From contig NZ_DATCTF010000013.1 in assembly GCF_036568125.1 (NCBI RefSeq), positions 124,001 to 188,000 on the forward strand: 64,000 bases of DNA. The letters are read 5' to 3'. Shown here piece after piece: positions 1 through 8,534 of the stretch. The stretch is from Magnetovibrio sp. (GTDB lineage Bacteria; Pseudomonadota; Alphaproteobacteria; Rhodospirillales; Magnetovibrionaceae). The notes beneath the pieces were generated by a model, which saw only the letters and a list, made by a program, of their open reading frames with translations, did not search any database and was not told the DNA's origin. A program made the position numbers and the translations under genes. The stretch's first letter is position 1. Each line of letters starts with the position of its first letter.

Positions 1-2
1 GA

Positions 3-392
3 ACGGCGGAACGCGGGCATTTTTACAAATGGCTGATGTTTCTCGCCAACACCGTTCACCCCGACACGCTGATCTATTTCTACCCCGAGCGCTACACCCT
101 TGAGGCAACAGGCGACGTCGGCGTCGGCGCGATCAAGGATGCGGTCGAAGAACGCCTGACGGAGATGTTCCAATTCATCGACGCACAGCTCGTCAAAGGC
201 GGTCCGTACTTGATGGGTGAACAGGTTTCGCTTGCCGACCACTACCTGCTGATGTTGGCGCGCTGGGGGCGCAACATGAAAACGCCGCCGCGCGATATGC
301 GACATCTGCGGCGCAATGTGGAGCTGATGCTTGCGCGTCCCGCCGTGCAGCGCGCGCTTGCGACCGAGGGCTTGTCAGCCCCCATTTTCTGA
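3..392 (+). CDS. Glutathione S-transferase, C-terminal part (cut by window edge)
   Basis: The reading frame is open from the left edge, so the N-terminal thioredoxin-fold half lies outside the window; the first in-window ATG (position 36) is internal. What remains is the all-helical GST C-terminal domain: a KWLMFLANTVHP segment, then AQLVKGGPYLMGEQVSLADHYLLML, which matches the conserved helix-6 capping-box region (G-x-S-L-A-D). Such enzymes conjugate glutathione to electrophiles in the cytosol; the substrate cannot be told from this fragment. It converges on the two small minus-strand genes that follow. Confidence 0.85.
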   Translation, partial: TAERGHFYKWLMFLANTVHPDTLIYFYPERYTLEATGDVGVGAIKDAVEERLTEMFQFIDAQLVKGGPYLMGEQVSLADHYLLMLARWGRNMKTPPRDMRHLRRNVELMLARPAVQRALATEGLSAPIF

Positions 393-420
393 TCGCAATA
401 GCACACCGCGCGACGATACC

Positions 421-702
421 TCAATCGGGAAGCGTCAGATCCAACGAGGCTTTCGCGCCATCGGTTAGGCTGGCGATGACGGTGATGTCGGTGCCGGCGT
501 TGAATTCGCTTTCAAACTTGACCTTCCATTCGCCGTTGTCGCCGGCGGTGGTGTTCAGGTCGGCCGACATCACGCCGCTGGCCGGAATTTCGTAGTGCAC
601 GTGCACCCGTTCGCCCGCCGTGGCGGTGCCGCTGACGTCCAGACCGGTGTAATAGGGCGCGGTGCCGATGCCTTGTGCCTTGGAAATGGTGATGGTGGAC
701 AT
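421..702 (-). CDS. Small stand-alone Ig-like domain protein
   Basis: 93 residues, no signal peptide, no Cys, acidic. The pattern SGTATAGERVHVHY ... DNGEWKVKF ... ITVIASLTDGAKASLDL resembles the bacterial Ig-like repeat (Big_6 style: GTA-aG-V-V, D-nG-W-v, a-atD) that is normally found many times over in large adhesins; here one domain makes up the whole protein. A strong Shine-Dalgarno (GAGGAGG) sits just before the ATG at 702. It lies about 100 nt downstream of the 169-residue gene at 801-1310 on the same strand and may be cotranscribed. No function is recognised; the fold assignment is from pattern only. Confidence 0.7.
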   Translation of the reverse strand: MSTITISKAQGIGTAPYYTGLDVSGTATAGERVHVHYEIPASGVMSADLNTTAGDNGEWKVKFESEFNAGTDITVIASLTDGAKASLDLTLPD

Positions 703-800
703 GATGCCTCCTCAAAGTTGGATTTCACGATTTGGGGTTTTCATTCCCGTTGACGAATCAGACGGGTCTTTGTGATGGAGAAACCGTGGAGCGGTTTAGC

Positions 801-1310
801 TTAAGCCTTGAATTTCTGTTCGGTTTTGACGCCGTTGCACACGATGGTCAGGACTTTTTCACCGCGGCTGTACATCTGTGAGTTCGAGACCGTCCACGTG
901 TTGCCGCCGCAATGGGTCATGGGAATGCCCATGCCTTGGGCCGGGAAAAACACTCTGGGGGTGTGTCCTCGGGTGTTGGTGATGTCACAGGTGACGGTGA
1001 CCTGGATCTCGGCCGGCGGCTTGGGGCCGTGGGTGGTGATGCGGATGTTGCCGATCGTGGTCGCATCGTCATCCGGCGCGGGCGGCAAAGGGACGAGATC
1101 ATCGGCAATCGTGTCGCGATCGTCGCGATCGGCGCGATCCATCGGGACCGTGCCTTGTCCGTCGTCGTTCTGAACGCCGTCCTGGCTCCGTTCGAACGGA
1201 TCGTCGGTGGATGCGCCTTGAGCTGAGCCGCCAGTGATGAGGGTGATTTGAATCTCGCGCGGGGGATTTGGTCCATCGGTGGTGATGCTGATGGTGTTGG
1301 TCGTGCTCAT
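801..1310 (-). CDS. Hypothetical protein with two copies of an ITTxGPxPPxEIQ motif
   Basis: 169 residues, preceded by AGGAGG. It has an internal duplication: residues 7-24 (ISITTDGPNPPREIQITL) and 89-106 (IRITTHGPKPPAEIQVTV). They are joined by an Asp-rich, low-complexity linker (about 30-85). The C-terminal part (107-169) carries three Cys (108, 134, 158) and ends in beta-strand-like sequence. There is no signal peptide or membrane segment. The family is not recognised. Its upstream position and the shared MST...I start with the 93-residue gene at 421-702 suggest the two act together, which is inference. Confidence 0.65.
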   Translation of the reverse strand: MSTTNTISITTDGPNPPREIQITLITGGSAQGASTDDPFERSQDGVQNDDGQGTVPMDRADRDDRDTIADDLVPLPPAPDDDATTIGNIRITTHGPKPPAEIQVTVTCDITNTRGHTPRVFFPAQGMGIPMTHCGGNTWTVSNSQMYSRGEKVLTIVCNGVKTEQKFKA

Positions 1311-1454
1311 GGCGTCCTCCTGAACCGTAAACGGGTACGGCCTCTCCCCGGCGGACAGGGGTCAGTTTGCACAACCTATAATATATGTCAAATAATTATT
1401 CACGCATCACGTGCCAGAGCGTCTTGGCCGATTGGCCCCGGGAGGCCGCGTGCG

Positions 1455-2294
1455 TCAGTCCAGAAGGAAGACGTTATTGGCCGCTTCGCCCCACGCTTCG
1501 AAGAATTGGCCGAGGTGCGGGCGGGCTTCGCGCTCAGCCTCGATCAGCGCAATGACGTCGGCGACGGCACGGTTGTAGCCATCTTTGGTCACACGTCCGC
1601 GGGTCAGCTGATAGCGCAGATATACCAGATAGGTGTTGAGCACATCGGTTTCGCAGTAGTCGCGAATTTCGTCGATGCGGCCCTCGTCGTACATGGGCGC
1701 GACTTGCGAGCCGTCGACGCCGAACTTGCCGGGGAAATTCAACACTGCGCAGACTTCGTTGAGCTTCAGGCCGCGCGACGCGGCACCGAAATCGGTCAGC
1801 GCCTCCTGCAGATCGCAATGCCAATCCAAGGCGTAGCGCGAGGTGTAGTTTTCCCATTTGTTGGAGGTGTCGTGAAAACCGCCCGCCGTGATGCCGCACA
1901 CCATGGCACGATGACGCAGGACGGGCAGGTCGAAACCACGCCCATTGTAGCTCACCAGACGGGGGTGTTTGCGGTCGATGAATTGGTAAAAGCCGCCGAC
2001 CAAATCGCGCTCGGGGCTCTCAGATGTACCCCCGGAACGCAGTTCCTTGAGGTAATAGGTTTCAAAGCGGCCGTCGTATTCGATTTCTGCGGACAGAAAA
2101 CTGACCGCCACCACCTTGTGAAACGGCTGGCGGGGAAAGGCGTTTTGCCCGCCGGTGGCTTCCAAATGATAGGCTTCCAGCGCCGCACGTCGTTCGGCGG
2201 CGTCGGGTCCGATATCGCGGCCAATCAAGTTGGGCACGGCGTCGGTGTCGGGTACGGTTTCGATGTCGAAGACGAACAGGCTTTGGTGTTGCAT
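1455..2294 (-). CDS. PolB-like 3'-5' exonuclease (DEDDy)
   Basis: About 279 residues from the ATG at 2294; a GTG six codons upstream is the alternative and neither has a clear Shine-Dalgarno. The three exonuclease motifs are present: ExoI FDIETVPD near the N-terminus, ExoII SYNGRGFDLPVL, and ExoIII YCETDVLNTY with the Tyr-x3-Asp of the DEDDy class. This is the stand-alone predicted exonuclease family related to the proofreading domain of DNA polymerase B; it presumably degrades DNA ends, but its cellular role is not established. It is divergent from ybaB-recR, which fits a DNA-repair neighbourhood. Confidence 0.88.
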   Translation of the reverse strand: MQHQSLFVFDIETVPDTDAVPNLIGRDIGPDAAERRAALEAYHLEATGGQNAFPRQPFHKVVAVSFLSAEIEYDGRFETYYLKELRSGGTSESPERDLVGGFYQFIDRKHPRLVSYNGRGFDLPVLRHRAMVCGITAGGFHDTSNKWENYTSRYALDWHCDLQEALTDFGAASRGLKLNEVCAVLNFPGKFGVDGSQVAPMYDEGRIDEIRDYCETDVLNTYLVYLRYQLTRGRVTKDGYNRAVADVIALIEAEREARPHLGQFFEAWGEAANNVFLLD

Positions 2295-2368
2295 GAACGC
2301 AATGCTATACACGGACGAAACCGGACGCCAGTCTCTCTGGCGTCAGAGTTGTGGATAACGGAGCAAAT

Positions 2369-2692
2369 ATGAAGAATCTCGGCCAGATGATGAAGCAGGC
2401 GCAGCAGATGCAAGCCCGCATGAGCGAAATGCAAGAAGAGATGGAAGCCCACGAAGTGGTTGGTGCATCGGGCGGCGGCATGGTCAATGTGCGCGTCAAC
2501 GGCAAGTTCGACGTGCGCTCCGTGAGCATCGACCCAAGCATCATCGATCCCAGCGAACCGGAAATGCTCGAAGATCTGGTCGCCGCGGCCATCAACGACG
2601 CGAAAACCAAAATCGACGCCTTCAAGCAAGAAAAGATCGCCGAAATGACTGGCGGTTTGCCGTTGCCGCCGGGCTTCAAGTTGCCGTTCTGA
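2369..2692 (+). CDS. ybaB: YbaB/EbfC nucleoid-associated protein
   Basis: 107 residues starting [18 protein letters not shown], the hallmark YbaB N-terminal helix. The ATG at 2369 is chosen over an in-frame GTG at 2351 because GGAG lies five nucleotides before it and the GTG would add six non-conserved residues. The middle [22 protein letters not shown] strand region and the PPGFKLPF tail are typical. The family binds DNA as a dimer and helps organise the nucleoid. It is followed 19 nt later by recR, the usual ybaB-recR pair; dnaX, often upstream, is not here. Confidence 0.95.
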   Translation: MKNLGQMMKQAQQMQARMSEMQEEMEAHEVVGASGGGMVNVRVNGKFDVRSVSIDPSIIDPSEPEMLEDLVAAAINDAKTKIDAFKQEKIAEMTGGLPLPPGFKLPF

Positions 2693-2711
2693 GGCGGCGG
2701 AGTATTTCGTT

Positions 2712-3317
2712 ATGGTCAACCCCGGGCGTTCCAGCGGGATCGAAGCACTGATCCAGCTTTTGGCCAAGGTGCCGGGGCTGGGACCTCGTTCGGCGCGCCG
2801 CGCCGCGCTGCACTTGATCAAGCGGCGCGAATCGCTGATGGAACCGCTGGCCCGGGCGCTGACGCAAACCGCTGAAAACGTCAAAACCTGTTCGGTGTGT
2901 CAAAATATCGACGTCACCGATCCATGTTCCATTTGCACCGATCCGAAACGCGACCGCAGCCAGATCTGCGTGGTCGAAGAGGTCGGCGATCTGTGGGCGA
3001 TGGAGCGCGTTGTCGGTTTTCGCGGTCTCTATCACGTGTTGGGCGGCACGCTTTCGGCGTTGGACGGCATCGGGCCCCAAGATCTGCATATCGGCGCCTT
3101 GGTCGAACGCGCTCGCGACCCCGGCGTCACGGAAGTGATCCTGGCCACCAACGCCACCGTCGATGGCCAGACCACCGCCCATTACATCGCCGATCGCCTG
3201 AGCGACGCCAACGTCACCATTTCCGGCTTGGCGCATGGGGTGCCAATGGGCGGCGAGCTGGATTATCTGGACGAAGGTACGCTTTCGGCGGCGCTGAAAG
3301 CGCGCAAACCCGTGTAG
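2712..3317 (+). CDS. recR: Recombination mediator RecR
   Basis: 201 residues, full length. The helix-hairpin-helix region is near the N-terminus ([20 protein letters not shown]). A C4 zinc finger follows (Cys60, Cys63, Cys72, Cys75), then a Toprim domain beginning [15 protein letters not shown], and the C-terminal [18 protein letters not shown] stretch. RecR works with RecO (and RecF) to load RecA onto SSB-coated single-stranded DNA in gap repair. It is cotranscribed with ybaB; a strong hairpin terminator lies about 240 nt downstream. Confidence 0.97.
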   Translation: MVNPGRSSGIEALIQLLAKVPGLGPRSARRAALHLIKRRESLMEPLARALTQTAENVKTCSVCQNIDVTDPCSICTDPKRDRSQICVVEEVGDLWAMERVVGFRGLYHVLGGTLSALDGIGPQDLHIGALVERARDPGVTEVILATNATVDGQTTAHYIADRLSDANVTISGLAHGVPMGGELDYLDEGTLSAALKARKPV

Positions 3318-3686
3318 GCGCGGTTCATTATTTGCAATGCAATCAAAGGGAGAGTTGTAACAAAAAATTCTCCGAATGCATGATTTCCTTCTTTGATAGA
3401 TATAGACAATATGATACAACCGGTGGTGAGCAGATAAGGCATTTCCTATCTGCTTCCGTTCCCATCAACTTTTTCCCATTCCGGGGGGTCTGGGTTGAAG
3501 TTGAAACTGCGAACGTTATCCACCTCAACACCCCCTCCGGATAACGTTCACCCCATGACCGCACCGACCCATGCCCGGGGCCGGTGCGGTCGCTTTTTGG
3601 GGGACACCACATGTCGAATGGATGCGAGAAGCGCGTTTCAGGAAAAGATAGCCAGACGCTAAAGATGCAGGGGGAACTGGGTGGAT
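3318..3686. other. Intergenic region with three successive hairpins
   Basis: 369 nt between recR (+) and a cytochrome c gene (-), with no credible ORF. It holds three inverted repeats: AGCAGATA/TATCTGCT (3429-3436 and 3447-3454), GAACGTTATCC/GGATAACGTTC (3511-3521 and 3539-3549, perfect 11 bp), and the terminator stem at 3557-3591. The first two have no U-tract, so they are not simple terminators. A small structured RNA ending at the terminator is possible but unproven. No SRP RNA or other known RNA signature was found. Confidence 0.5.
3557..3597 (+). terminator. Rho-independent terminator
   Basis: Perfect 10-bp stem GACCGCACCG / CGGTGCGGTC (3557-3566 and 3582-3591), extendable inside the loop, followed by GCTTTTTGG. 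It probably ends the ybaB-recR transcript, or a small RNA from the preceding intergenic region. Confidence 0.8.
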
Positions 3687-4172
3687 TTAGTCGATCCCGC
3701 TGGCATTTTGAACGGTACGGATAAACAGCGTGACGTCGTCGATTTGCTGTTCTGTTATATTCTTCACCGGTTCCATCGGGCCAAAGCGCCAGTTCTTTTC
3801 GCGCTTGCCTTCGCGCAGCACTTTTTTCAGCACATAATCGGGATAGAGATTTTCGCGATACATCGGATGGATCAGCGGCGGACCGGTGCGCGTGCCGCCC
3901 GCGCCGTCGACGCCGTGGCATTCTTGGCACGATTGTGCGAACACCTCACGGCCACGTTGCGCGGCTTCGCTCAGCGGCGGGATGGTGACCGACGCCTTGA
4001 TGGAGACCTTTTCCTTACCCCACATGGAAATCGTGGTCAGCACCACCAACGTCACCATCACCAAAGCCATCCATTTGATCGGTGAGCCATGGCGCGGCGC
4101 ATCCGGGTGCAGGCCTTGGGCATCCATGAGTTCGGGGGCCGGTTGCGTTTTTGGGGCTTGATCGGGCGCCAT
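3687..4172 (-). CDS. Membrane-anchored class I cytochrome c
   Basis: 161 residues. After a cytosolic N-terminus rich in Pro, a single membrane helix (about 33-51, WMALVMVTLVVLTTISMW) anchors a periplasmic domain with one CxxCH heme site (Cys82, Cys85, His86 in SCQECHGVDGAGG). The likely axial Met is 133 in FGPMEPV. The GTRTGPPL and ITEQQIDDVTLFIRTVQ segments fit a mono-heme cytochrome c like the CycM/cbb3-associated types that carry electrons between membrane complexes. It stands alone between recR and rmuC, so the partner oxidase or dehydrogenase is not indicated. Confidence 0.9.
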   Translation of the reverse strand: MAPDQAPKTQPAPELMDAQGLHPDAPRHGSPIKWMALVMVTLVVLTTISMWGKEKVSIKASVTIPPLSEAAQRGREVFAQSCQECHGVDGAGGTRTGPPLIHPMYRENLYPDYVLKKVLREGKREKNWRFGPMEPVKNITEQQIDDVTLFIRTVQNASGID

Positions 4173-4235
4173 CGGGCTGATCCTTAACAGTGGTGTGAGC
4201 GTGTGCGGGTATAGTCCGCTAATGGACGGGGCGGA

Positions 4236-5366
4236 TTATGGCTCGTTTGCCGTCGGTCCGGCAACCGTTCCTTGCGGTAGGCTCGGTTGCAACGCTTCGG
4301 CGGGGCCGTCGTCGGCCAATTGCACGGCTTCGATCTTTTCGCCCTGGCGGGTGACCTTGTCCGTGGAAATGCGGATTTGGCGGATGTCTTCTTCGGTCAT
4401 GGTGAAATGTTTTTGCAACTTGGCGACCCGGTCGTCCAAGCGGGTCACGTCGTCGAGCATTTTTAGGACTTCCGCCTGGATGACCCCGGCCTGTTCGCGC
4501 ATGTGGGCGTCTTTGAGCACCGCACGCACGGTGTTCAGCGTCGCCATCAAGGTGGTGGGGGAAACGATCCACACCCGTGCGCGATAGGATTTTTCCACCA
4601 CGTCGGGAAGCGATGCGTGCAGTTCGGCGTAAACCGCCTCACTGGGCAGGAACATCAACGCGCTTTCCGCCGTTTCGCCCGCAACGATGTATTTTTCGGC
4701 GATGGTGCGCACGTGGTTGAGCACGTCGGTGCCGAAACTGCGCAACGCCACTTTGCGTACATCGTCGTTTTCGGCGTTGCGCAACGCCAGATAACTTTCC
4801 AACGGAAACTTGGAATCGATGACGATGGATCCGGGTGGATTGGGCAGCTTGAGCAAGCAATCGGCGCGCTTGCCGTTTTTCAAGGTCGCCTGGAATGTAT
4901 AAGCCGACGGCGGCAGGGCATCGGTGACCAGATCGTTCAATTGAATTTCGCCGAACGCGCCGCGCGCTTGCTTGTTGGACAGGATGTCTTGCAAGCCGAC
5001 CATTTGATCGGTCAGGGTGCTGAGGTTCTTTTGCGCCGCGTCGATAACCGCCAAGCGTTCGTGAACCTGCTTGATGACGTCGCCGGTGCGTTGGCTGTGC
5101 TCGCTGAGACCGTCGCCGAGGCGTTTGCTGACATGCTCGAAACGTTGTTCCAAGGTGCGCGTCAGCTGGCCCTGGCTCTCGGTCATCATCTGCAAGCGCG
5201 CCGCCAGATCGGCTTGGTTCGCGGACAGTTGCGCGATCAGCGCGTTGTGTGCGGCTTCCTGCGCTTGAGCGTGGTCGGTCGGTGCACGGCGACCGAACGC
5301 CGCCCACAATGCCACGATCAGGGCTGCGCCAGCTAAAACGATGAGGATGAGGCTCTGCGAATCCAT
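4236..5366 (-). CDS. rmuC: DNA recombination protein RmuC
   Basis: 376 residues. An N-terminal membrane helix (SLILIVLAGAALIVALWAAFG) is followed by a long coiled coil (about 30-130), then the conserved RmuC nuclease-like core: GAFGEIQLNDLV, IVIDSKFPLESYLAL, and MFLPSEAVYAELH. In E. coli, loss of RmuC raises inversion at short inverted repeats; biochemical activity is inferred from the PD-(D/E)XK-like core. The gene sits in the rmuC...def-fmt-truA neighbourhood common in alphaproteobacteria, here with an HD-GYP gene in between. Confidence 0.95.
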   Translation of the reverse strand: MDSQSLILIVLAGAALIVALWAAFGRRAPTDHAQAQEAAHNALIAQLSANQADLAARLQMMTESQGQLTRTLEQRFEHVSKRLGDGLSEHSQRTGDVIKQVHERLAVIDAAQKNLSTLTDQMVGLQDILSNKQARGAFGEIQLNDLVTDALPPSAYTFQATLKNGKRADCLLKLPNPPGSIVIDSKFPLESYLALRNAENDDVRKVALRSFGTDVLNHVRTIAEKYIVAGETAESALMFLPSEAVYAELHASLPDVVEKSYRARVWIVSPTTLMATLNTVRAVLKDAHMREQAGVIQAEVLKMLDDVTRLDDRVAKLQKHFTMTEEDIRQIRISTDKVTRQGEKIEAVQLADDGPAEALQPSLPQGTVAGPTANEP

Positions 5367-5424
5367 GTTTGAAACAGTGCCTCAACGCGCCGGGAAAGGC
5401 AAACGCAGGAACAGTTGTTAAAGC

Positions 5425-6882
5425 CTATTCTGCAGCATGGGCGACGTCGCCGAATTTGTCGGCGATGTCCTTGAATTCGGTTTCGACGGCATCCAGGGCG
5501 TCGATGATGTCGGGGTCGAAATGGCTGCCCCGGCCCTCGCGGATGATGCCCATGGCTTTGTCGTGGGAAAAAGCCGGTTTGTAGACGCGTTTGGAAATCA
5601 GGGCGTCATAGACGTCGGCCACCGCCATCAAGCGCCCGGAGATGGGGATCGCGTCGCCCTTCAGTCCGTTGGGGTAGCCCGAACCGTCCCATTTCTCGTG
5701 GTGGGTGGCGGCGATTTCGCGGGCGTAGCGCATGAACGAATTGCTGCCCAGTTCACGTTCGGCGACCTCAAGCGCTTCGGCGCCGAGGCTGGCGTGGGTT
5801 TTCATGATGACGAATTCGTCGTCGGTGAGTTTGCCCGGTTTGAGCAAGATCGCGTCTGGGATGCCGACCTTGCCGACATCGTGCAGCGGCGCGGACTTGT
5901 ACAACAGATCGATGGTTTCGGCATTGAGTTCGTGGGCGAAATTGGGGTGGTCCTTGAGACGTTCGGCCAATGCCCGCACGTAGCGCTGGGTGCGCAAGAT
6001 ATGTGCGCCGGTTTCATTGTCGCGGGTTTCGGCCAAGGTGGCGAGCGACAGGATGGTGACGTCGCGGGTGCGCGCCAGTTCGGCGGTGCGGTCCTTGATG
6101 CGATCGACCATGGTGTTGGTGTGCGCGGCGATCACGCCAAACTCGTCGTTGCTGGCGACGGGAACGTGCAGATCGTAATCGCCCAAGGTCACGCGGCTGA
6201 GCACCGAGGTCTGGTTGTTGAGGATGCGGTGTAAATTGTGGGCGTAGGATCGAATGATGTTCAGGGTGTGGGGCAACACCACCGCCAGGACAAAGGCGAA
6301 TTCCTTCAAGATCGAAGCTTGTGCATCCTTCAAGGTGACCTCAGCGCCGACGCGAATGATCCAGTCCAGATCCTTGATCACCAGCAGCATGAACACGCCG
6401 ACCAGGGCGGTGATGGAGATCGATGAAAACAACGCAACCTTGCGCGTCAGCGGGAAATAGTTTTCGTCGGGGTCAATGGTGATGTGTTCGCGTTCGATCC
6501 GATCGGCGACGGCGCGTTCTTTTTCCAACGCGATGTCGGCGGCGGCGTAGTAGCCCAGGCCGCTCAGCCCAAAGAGAACTTTCAGGCCGCTTTCCAAGAA
6601 TGGGAAGCCGTACAAAATTTCATTGTAGGCCATGACCACCAATGCGCTGATGGTGAACATGGTGAGCTCAAGCCAAAACAACCGTTTGACCTGGCGTTTC
6701 AGCGGCGCAGCATCGACCAGCCGCGCGATCAGGGGTTTGCGTACCATGAATTGCAGCGCAAGCATGAAGATAATGGGCGTTGCGACCTGAAGCGGCGTCA
6801 GGGTTTCGATAAATGGGCACACCCGTATGCCATAAAACGGAATGATCACCATGGCTGTCAGGTAGTGCAAAATCGCGCGCAT
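5425..6882 (-). CDS. HD-GYP domain c-di-GMP phosphodiesterase with HAMP, membrane-bound
   Basis: About 485 residues from the ATG at 6882, which has GAGGGG nine nucleotides upstream; the open frame extends 49 codons further but without conserved sequence. The N-terminal half has several membrane helices, followed by a HAMP-like segment (VTLGDYDLHVPVASNDEFG) and a full HD-GYP domain: ETRDNETGAHILRT, HDVGKVGIPD, HASLGAEAL, HHEKWDGSGYPNGL. All motif residues for metal binding and c-di-GMP hydrolysis appear intact. It probably lowers c-di-GMP in response to a membrane or periplasmic cue. It ends about 60 nt from the rmuC start. Confidence 0.92.
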   Translation of the reverse strand: MRAILHYLTAMVIIPFYGIRVCPFIETLTPLQVATPIIFMLALQFMVRKPLIARLVDAAPLKRQVKRLFWLELTMFTISALVVMAYNEILYGFPFLESGLKVLFGLSGLGYYAAADIALEKERAVADRIEREHITIDPDENYFPLTRKVALFSSISITALVGVFMLLVIKDLDWIIRVGAEVTLKDAQASILKEFAFVLAVVLPHTLNIIRSYAHNLHRILNNQTSVLSRVTLGDYDLHVPVASNDEFGVIAAHTNTMVDRIKDRTAELARTRDVTILSLATLAETRDNETGAHILRTQRYVRALAERLKDHPNFAHELNAETIDLLYKSAPLHDVGKVGIPDAILLKPGKLTDDEFVIMKTHASLGAEALEVAERELGSNSFMRYAREIAATHHEKWDGSGYPNGLKGDAIPISGRLMAVADVYDALISKRVYKPAFSHDKAMGIIREGRGSHFDPDIIDALDAVETEFKDIADKFGDVAHAAE

Positions 6883-7045
6883 ATGTCCCCTCAGCTTTCT
6901 CGATCCGGTTGTGTGTCGCCAGTATATAGGTTTTGCGGTGGTGGTGTTAAAGGAACCAAGTTTTGAACTTTTCTTGACGGACGCGGGTTGGAGCCTTAAG
7001 TCCTCTCGCATACACTGAGTTCGCTGCAAGACTAGGTAAAGTTAC

Positions 7046-7567
7046 ATGGCCGTATTGCCCATTTTGGTCGCTCCCGACCCCAGATTGAAAACCCAGGCCC
7101 AGTCGGTCGAAAAGGTCGATGGTGAAATTCGCCAGCTCATGGACGACATGTTGGAAACCATGTATGCGGCCAACGGCATCGGTTTGGCCGCCCCGCAAGT
7201 GGGGGTGAGCAAGCGTGTCCTGGTCATCGACGTTGCCCGCGACGATGAAAAGCCCAATCCCATTCGCATGGCCAACCCCGAAATCGTGTGGGCGTCAGAA
7301 ACCGAGCAGTTGCACGAAGAAGGCTGTCTGTCGCTGCCCGAACAATTTGCCGAGGTGATGCGCCCGACGGCGGTGCGGGTGCGCTATCTGGATCATGAAA
7401 ACGAAATCCGCGAAATCGAGGCGGACGAAATTCTGGGTATCTGCGTGCAGCACGAAATGGACCACCTGGACGGCACGCTGTTCGTCGACCATCTGTCGAA
7501 CCTCAAACGCAACATGATCTTGCGCAAACTGCAAAAGGCGCGGCGCGGCCAGCCGGCCACGGTTTAA
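7046..7567 (+). CDS. def: Peptide deformylase
   Basis: 173 residues. The three metalloprotease motifs are intact: GIGLAAPQ (44-51), EGCLSLP (92-98, metal ligand Cys94) and QHEMDHLDG (135-143, ligands His136 and His140, catalytic Glu137). The enzyme removes the formyl group from nascent N-formylmethionine at the ribosome exit. fmt begins about 37 nt downstream, giving the classic def-fmt operon. Confidence 0.97.
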   Translation: MAVLPILVAPDPRLKTQAQSVEKVDGEIRQLMDDMLETMYAANGIGLAAPQVGVSKRVLVIDVARDDEKPNPIRMANPEIVWASETEQLHEEGCLSLPEQFAEVMRPTAVRVRYLDHENEIREIEADEILGICVQHEMDHLDGTLFVDHLSNLKRNMILRKLQKARRGQPATV

Positions 7568-7604
7568 GCCCGATGCCCTTGAGATGCCCTTGAAAGGTGA
7601 AGCG

Positions 7605-8528
7605 ATGAGCGATACCAAGCTGCGCCTTGTGTTTATGGGCACCCCGGATTTTTCCGTGCCGGCCCTCAAGGCCCTGCTCGACGCGGGGCACCACGTGCTC
7701 GCCGTCTACAGCCAGCCGCCGCGCAAATCGGGGCGTGGACAAAAGCTCACGCCATCGCCGGTGCATGCCTTCGCCGAGTCCCAAGGGATCGAGGTGCGCA
7801 ACCCGCACTCGCTCAAAGACCCAGACGAACAGGAAGCCTTTGCCGCCTTGAATGCAGATGCCGCCGTGGTGGTGGCCTACGGTCTGATTTTGCCGCAAGC
7901 GATCTTGGACGCGCCGAAAATGGGCTGTTTCAACATTCACGCCTCGCTGTTGCCGCGCTGGCGGGGTGCTGCGCCCATTCAGCGCGCCATCGAGGCGGGC
8001 GACCTTGAGACCGGTGTGACCATCATGCAGATGGACGCCGGGCTCGATACAGGGCCTATGCTGCTCAGCGAAACCATCGCCATCACAGCGGACATGAACG
8101 CCCAACAGCTTCACGATGCCTTGTGCACGATGGGCGGGCGTTTGATCGTCGAGGCGTTGGCGGGTGTAATCGAAGGGCGCATCGTTCCCCAAACCCAGCC
8201 TGAAGACGGCGTGACGTACGCGAAAAAAATCGACAAGGCCGAGACCCGTATCGATTGGCGGCGACCCGCCGACGAGCTTGCCCGGTCGGTGCGGGCAATG
8301 TATCCGATGACATGGTTCGAACGTGACGGCCAGCGCGTGCGGGTGCTGCGCGCCGTGGCCGAAGATGCAGCCGGCACGCCGGGAGCCGTGCTCGACGATG
8401 CGCTGTTGGTGGCGTGTGGCGATGGTGCGTTGCGTCTGGTCGAGGTTCAGCCTGCGGGCAAGGCGGCGATGGCGGCCGACGCCTATCTGCGCGGCAATCC
8501 CCTCAAAGCGGGCACGGTCCTCGATTAA
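7605..8528 (+). CDS. fmt: Methionyl-tRNA formyltransferase
   Basis: 307 residues from the ATG at 7605 ([21 protein letters not shown]), preferred over the in-frame ATG at 7584 because AAAGGTGAA lies just before it. The formyltransferase domain shows [20 protein letters not shown] and DTGPML, with the catalytic Asn-His-Asp triad. The C-terminal OB-like domain follows ([13 protein letters not shown] onward). It transfers the formyl group from 10-formyl-THF to initiator Met-tRNA. It is cotranscribed with def. Confidence 0.97.
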   Translation: MSDTKLRLVFMGTPDFSVPALKALLDAGHHVLAVYSQPPRKSGRGQKLTPSPVHAFAESQGIEVRNPHSLKDPDEQEAFAALNADAAVVVAYGLILPQAILDAPKMGCFNIHASLLPRWRGAAPIQRAIEAGDLETGVTIMQMDAGLDTGPMLLSETIAITADMNAQQLHDALCTMGGRLIVEALAGVIEGRIVPQTQPEDGVTYAKKIDKAETRIDWRRPADELARSVRAMYPMTWFERDGQRVRVLRAVAEDAAGTPGAVLDDALLVACGDGALRLVEVQPAGKAAMAADAYLRGNPLKAGTVLD

Positions 8529-8534
8529 GCGGTT

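Noticed and set aside
3318-3600. SRP 4.5S RNA near ybaB-recR
   Set aside because: ffs is often found near dnaX-ybaB-recR, but the conserved GGAAGGAAGC-type loop is absent here.
3343-3930. 195-codon minus-strand ORF running through the hairpin region into the cytochrome c gene
   Set aside because: Arg-rich and out of frame with the cytochrome; it crosses a strong terminator and has no conserved pattern.
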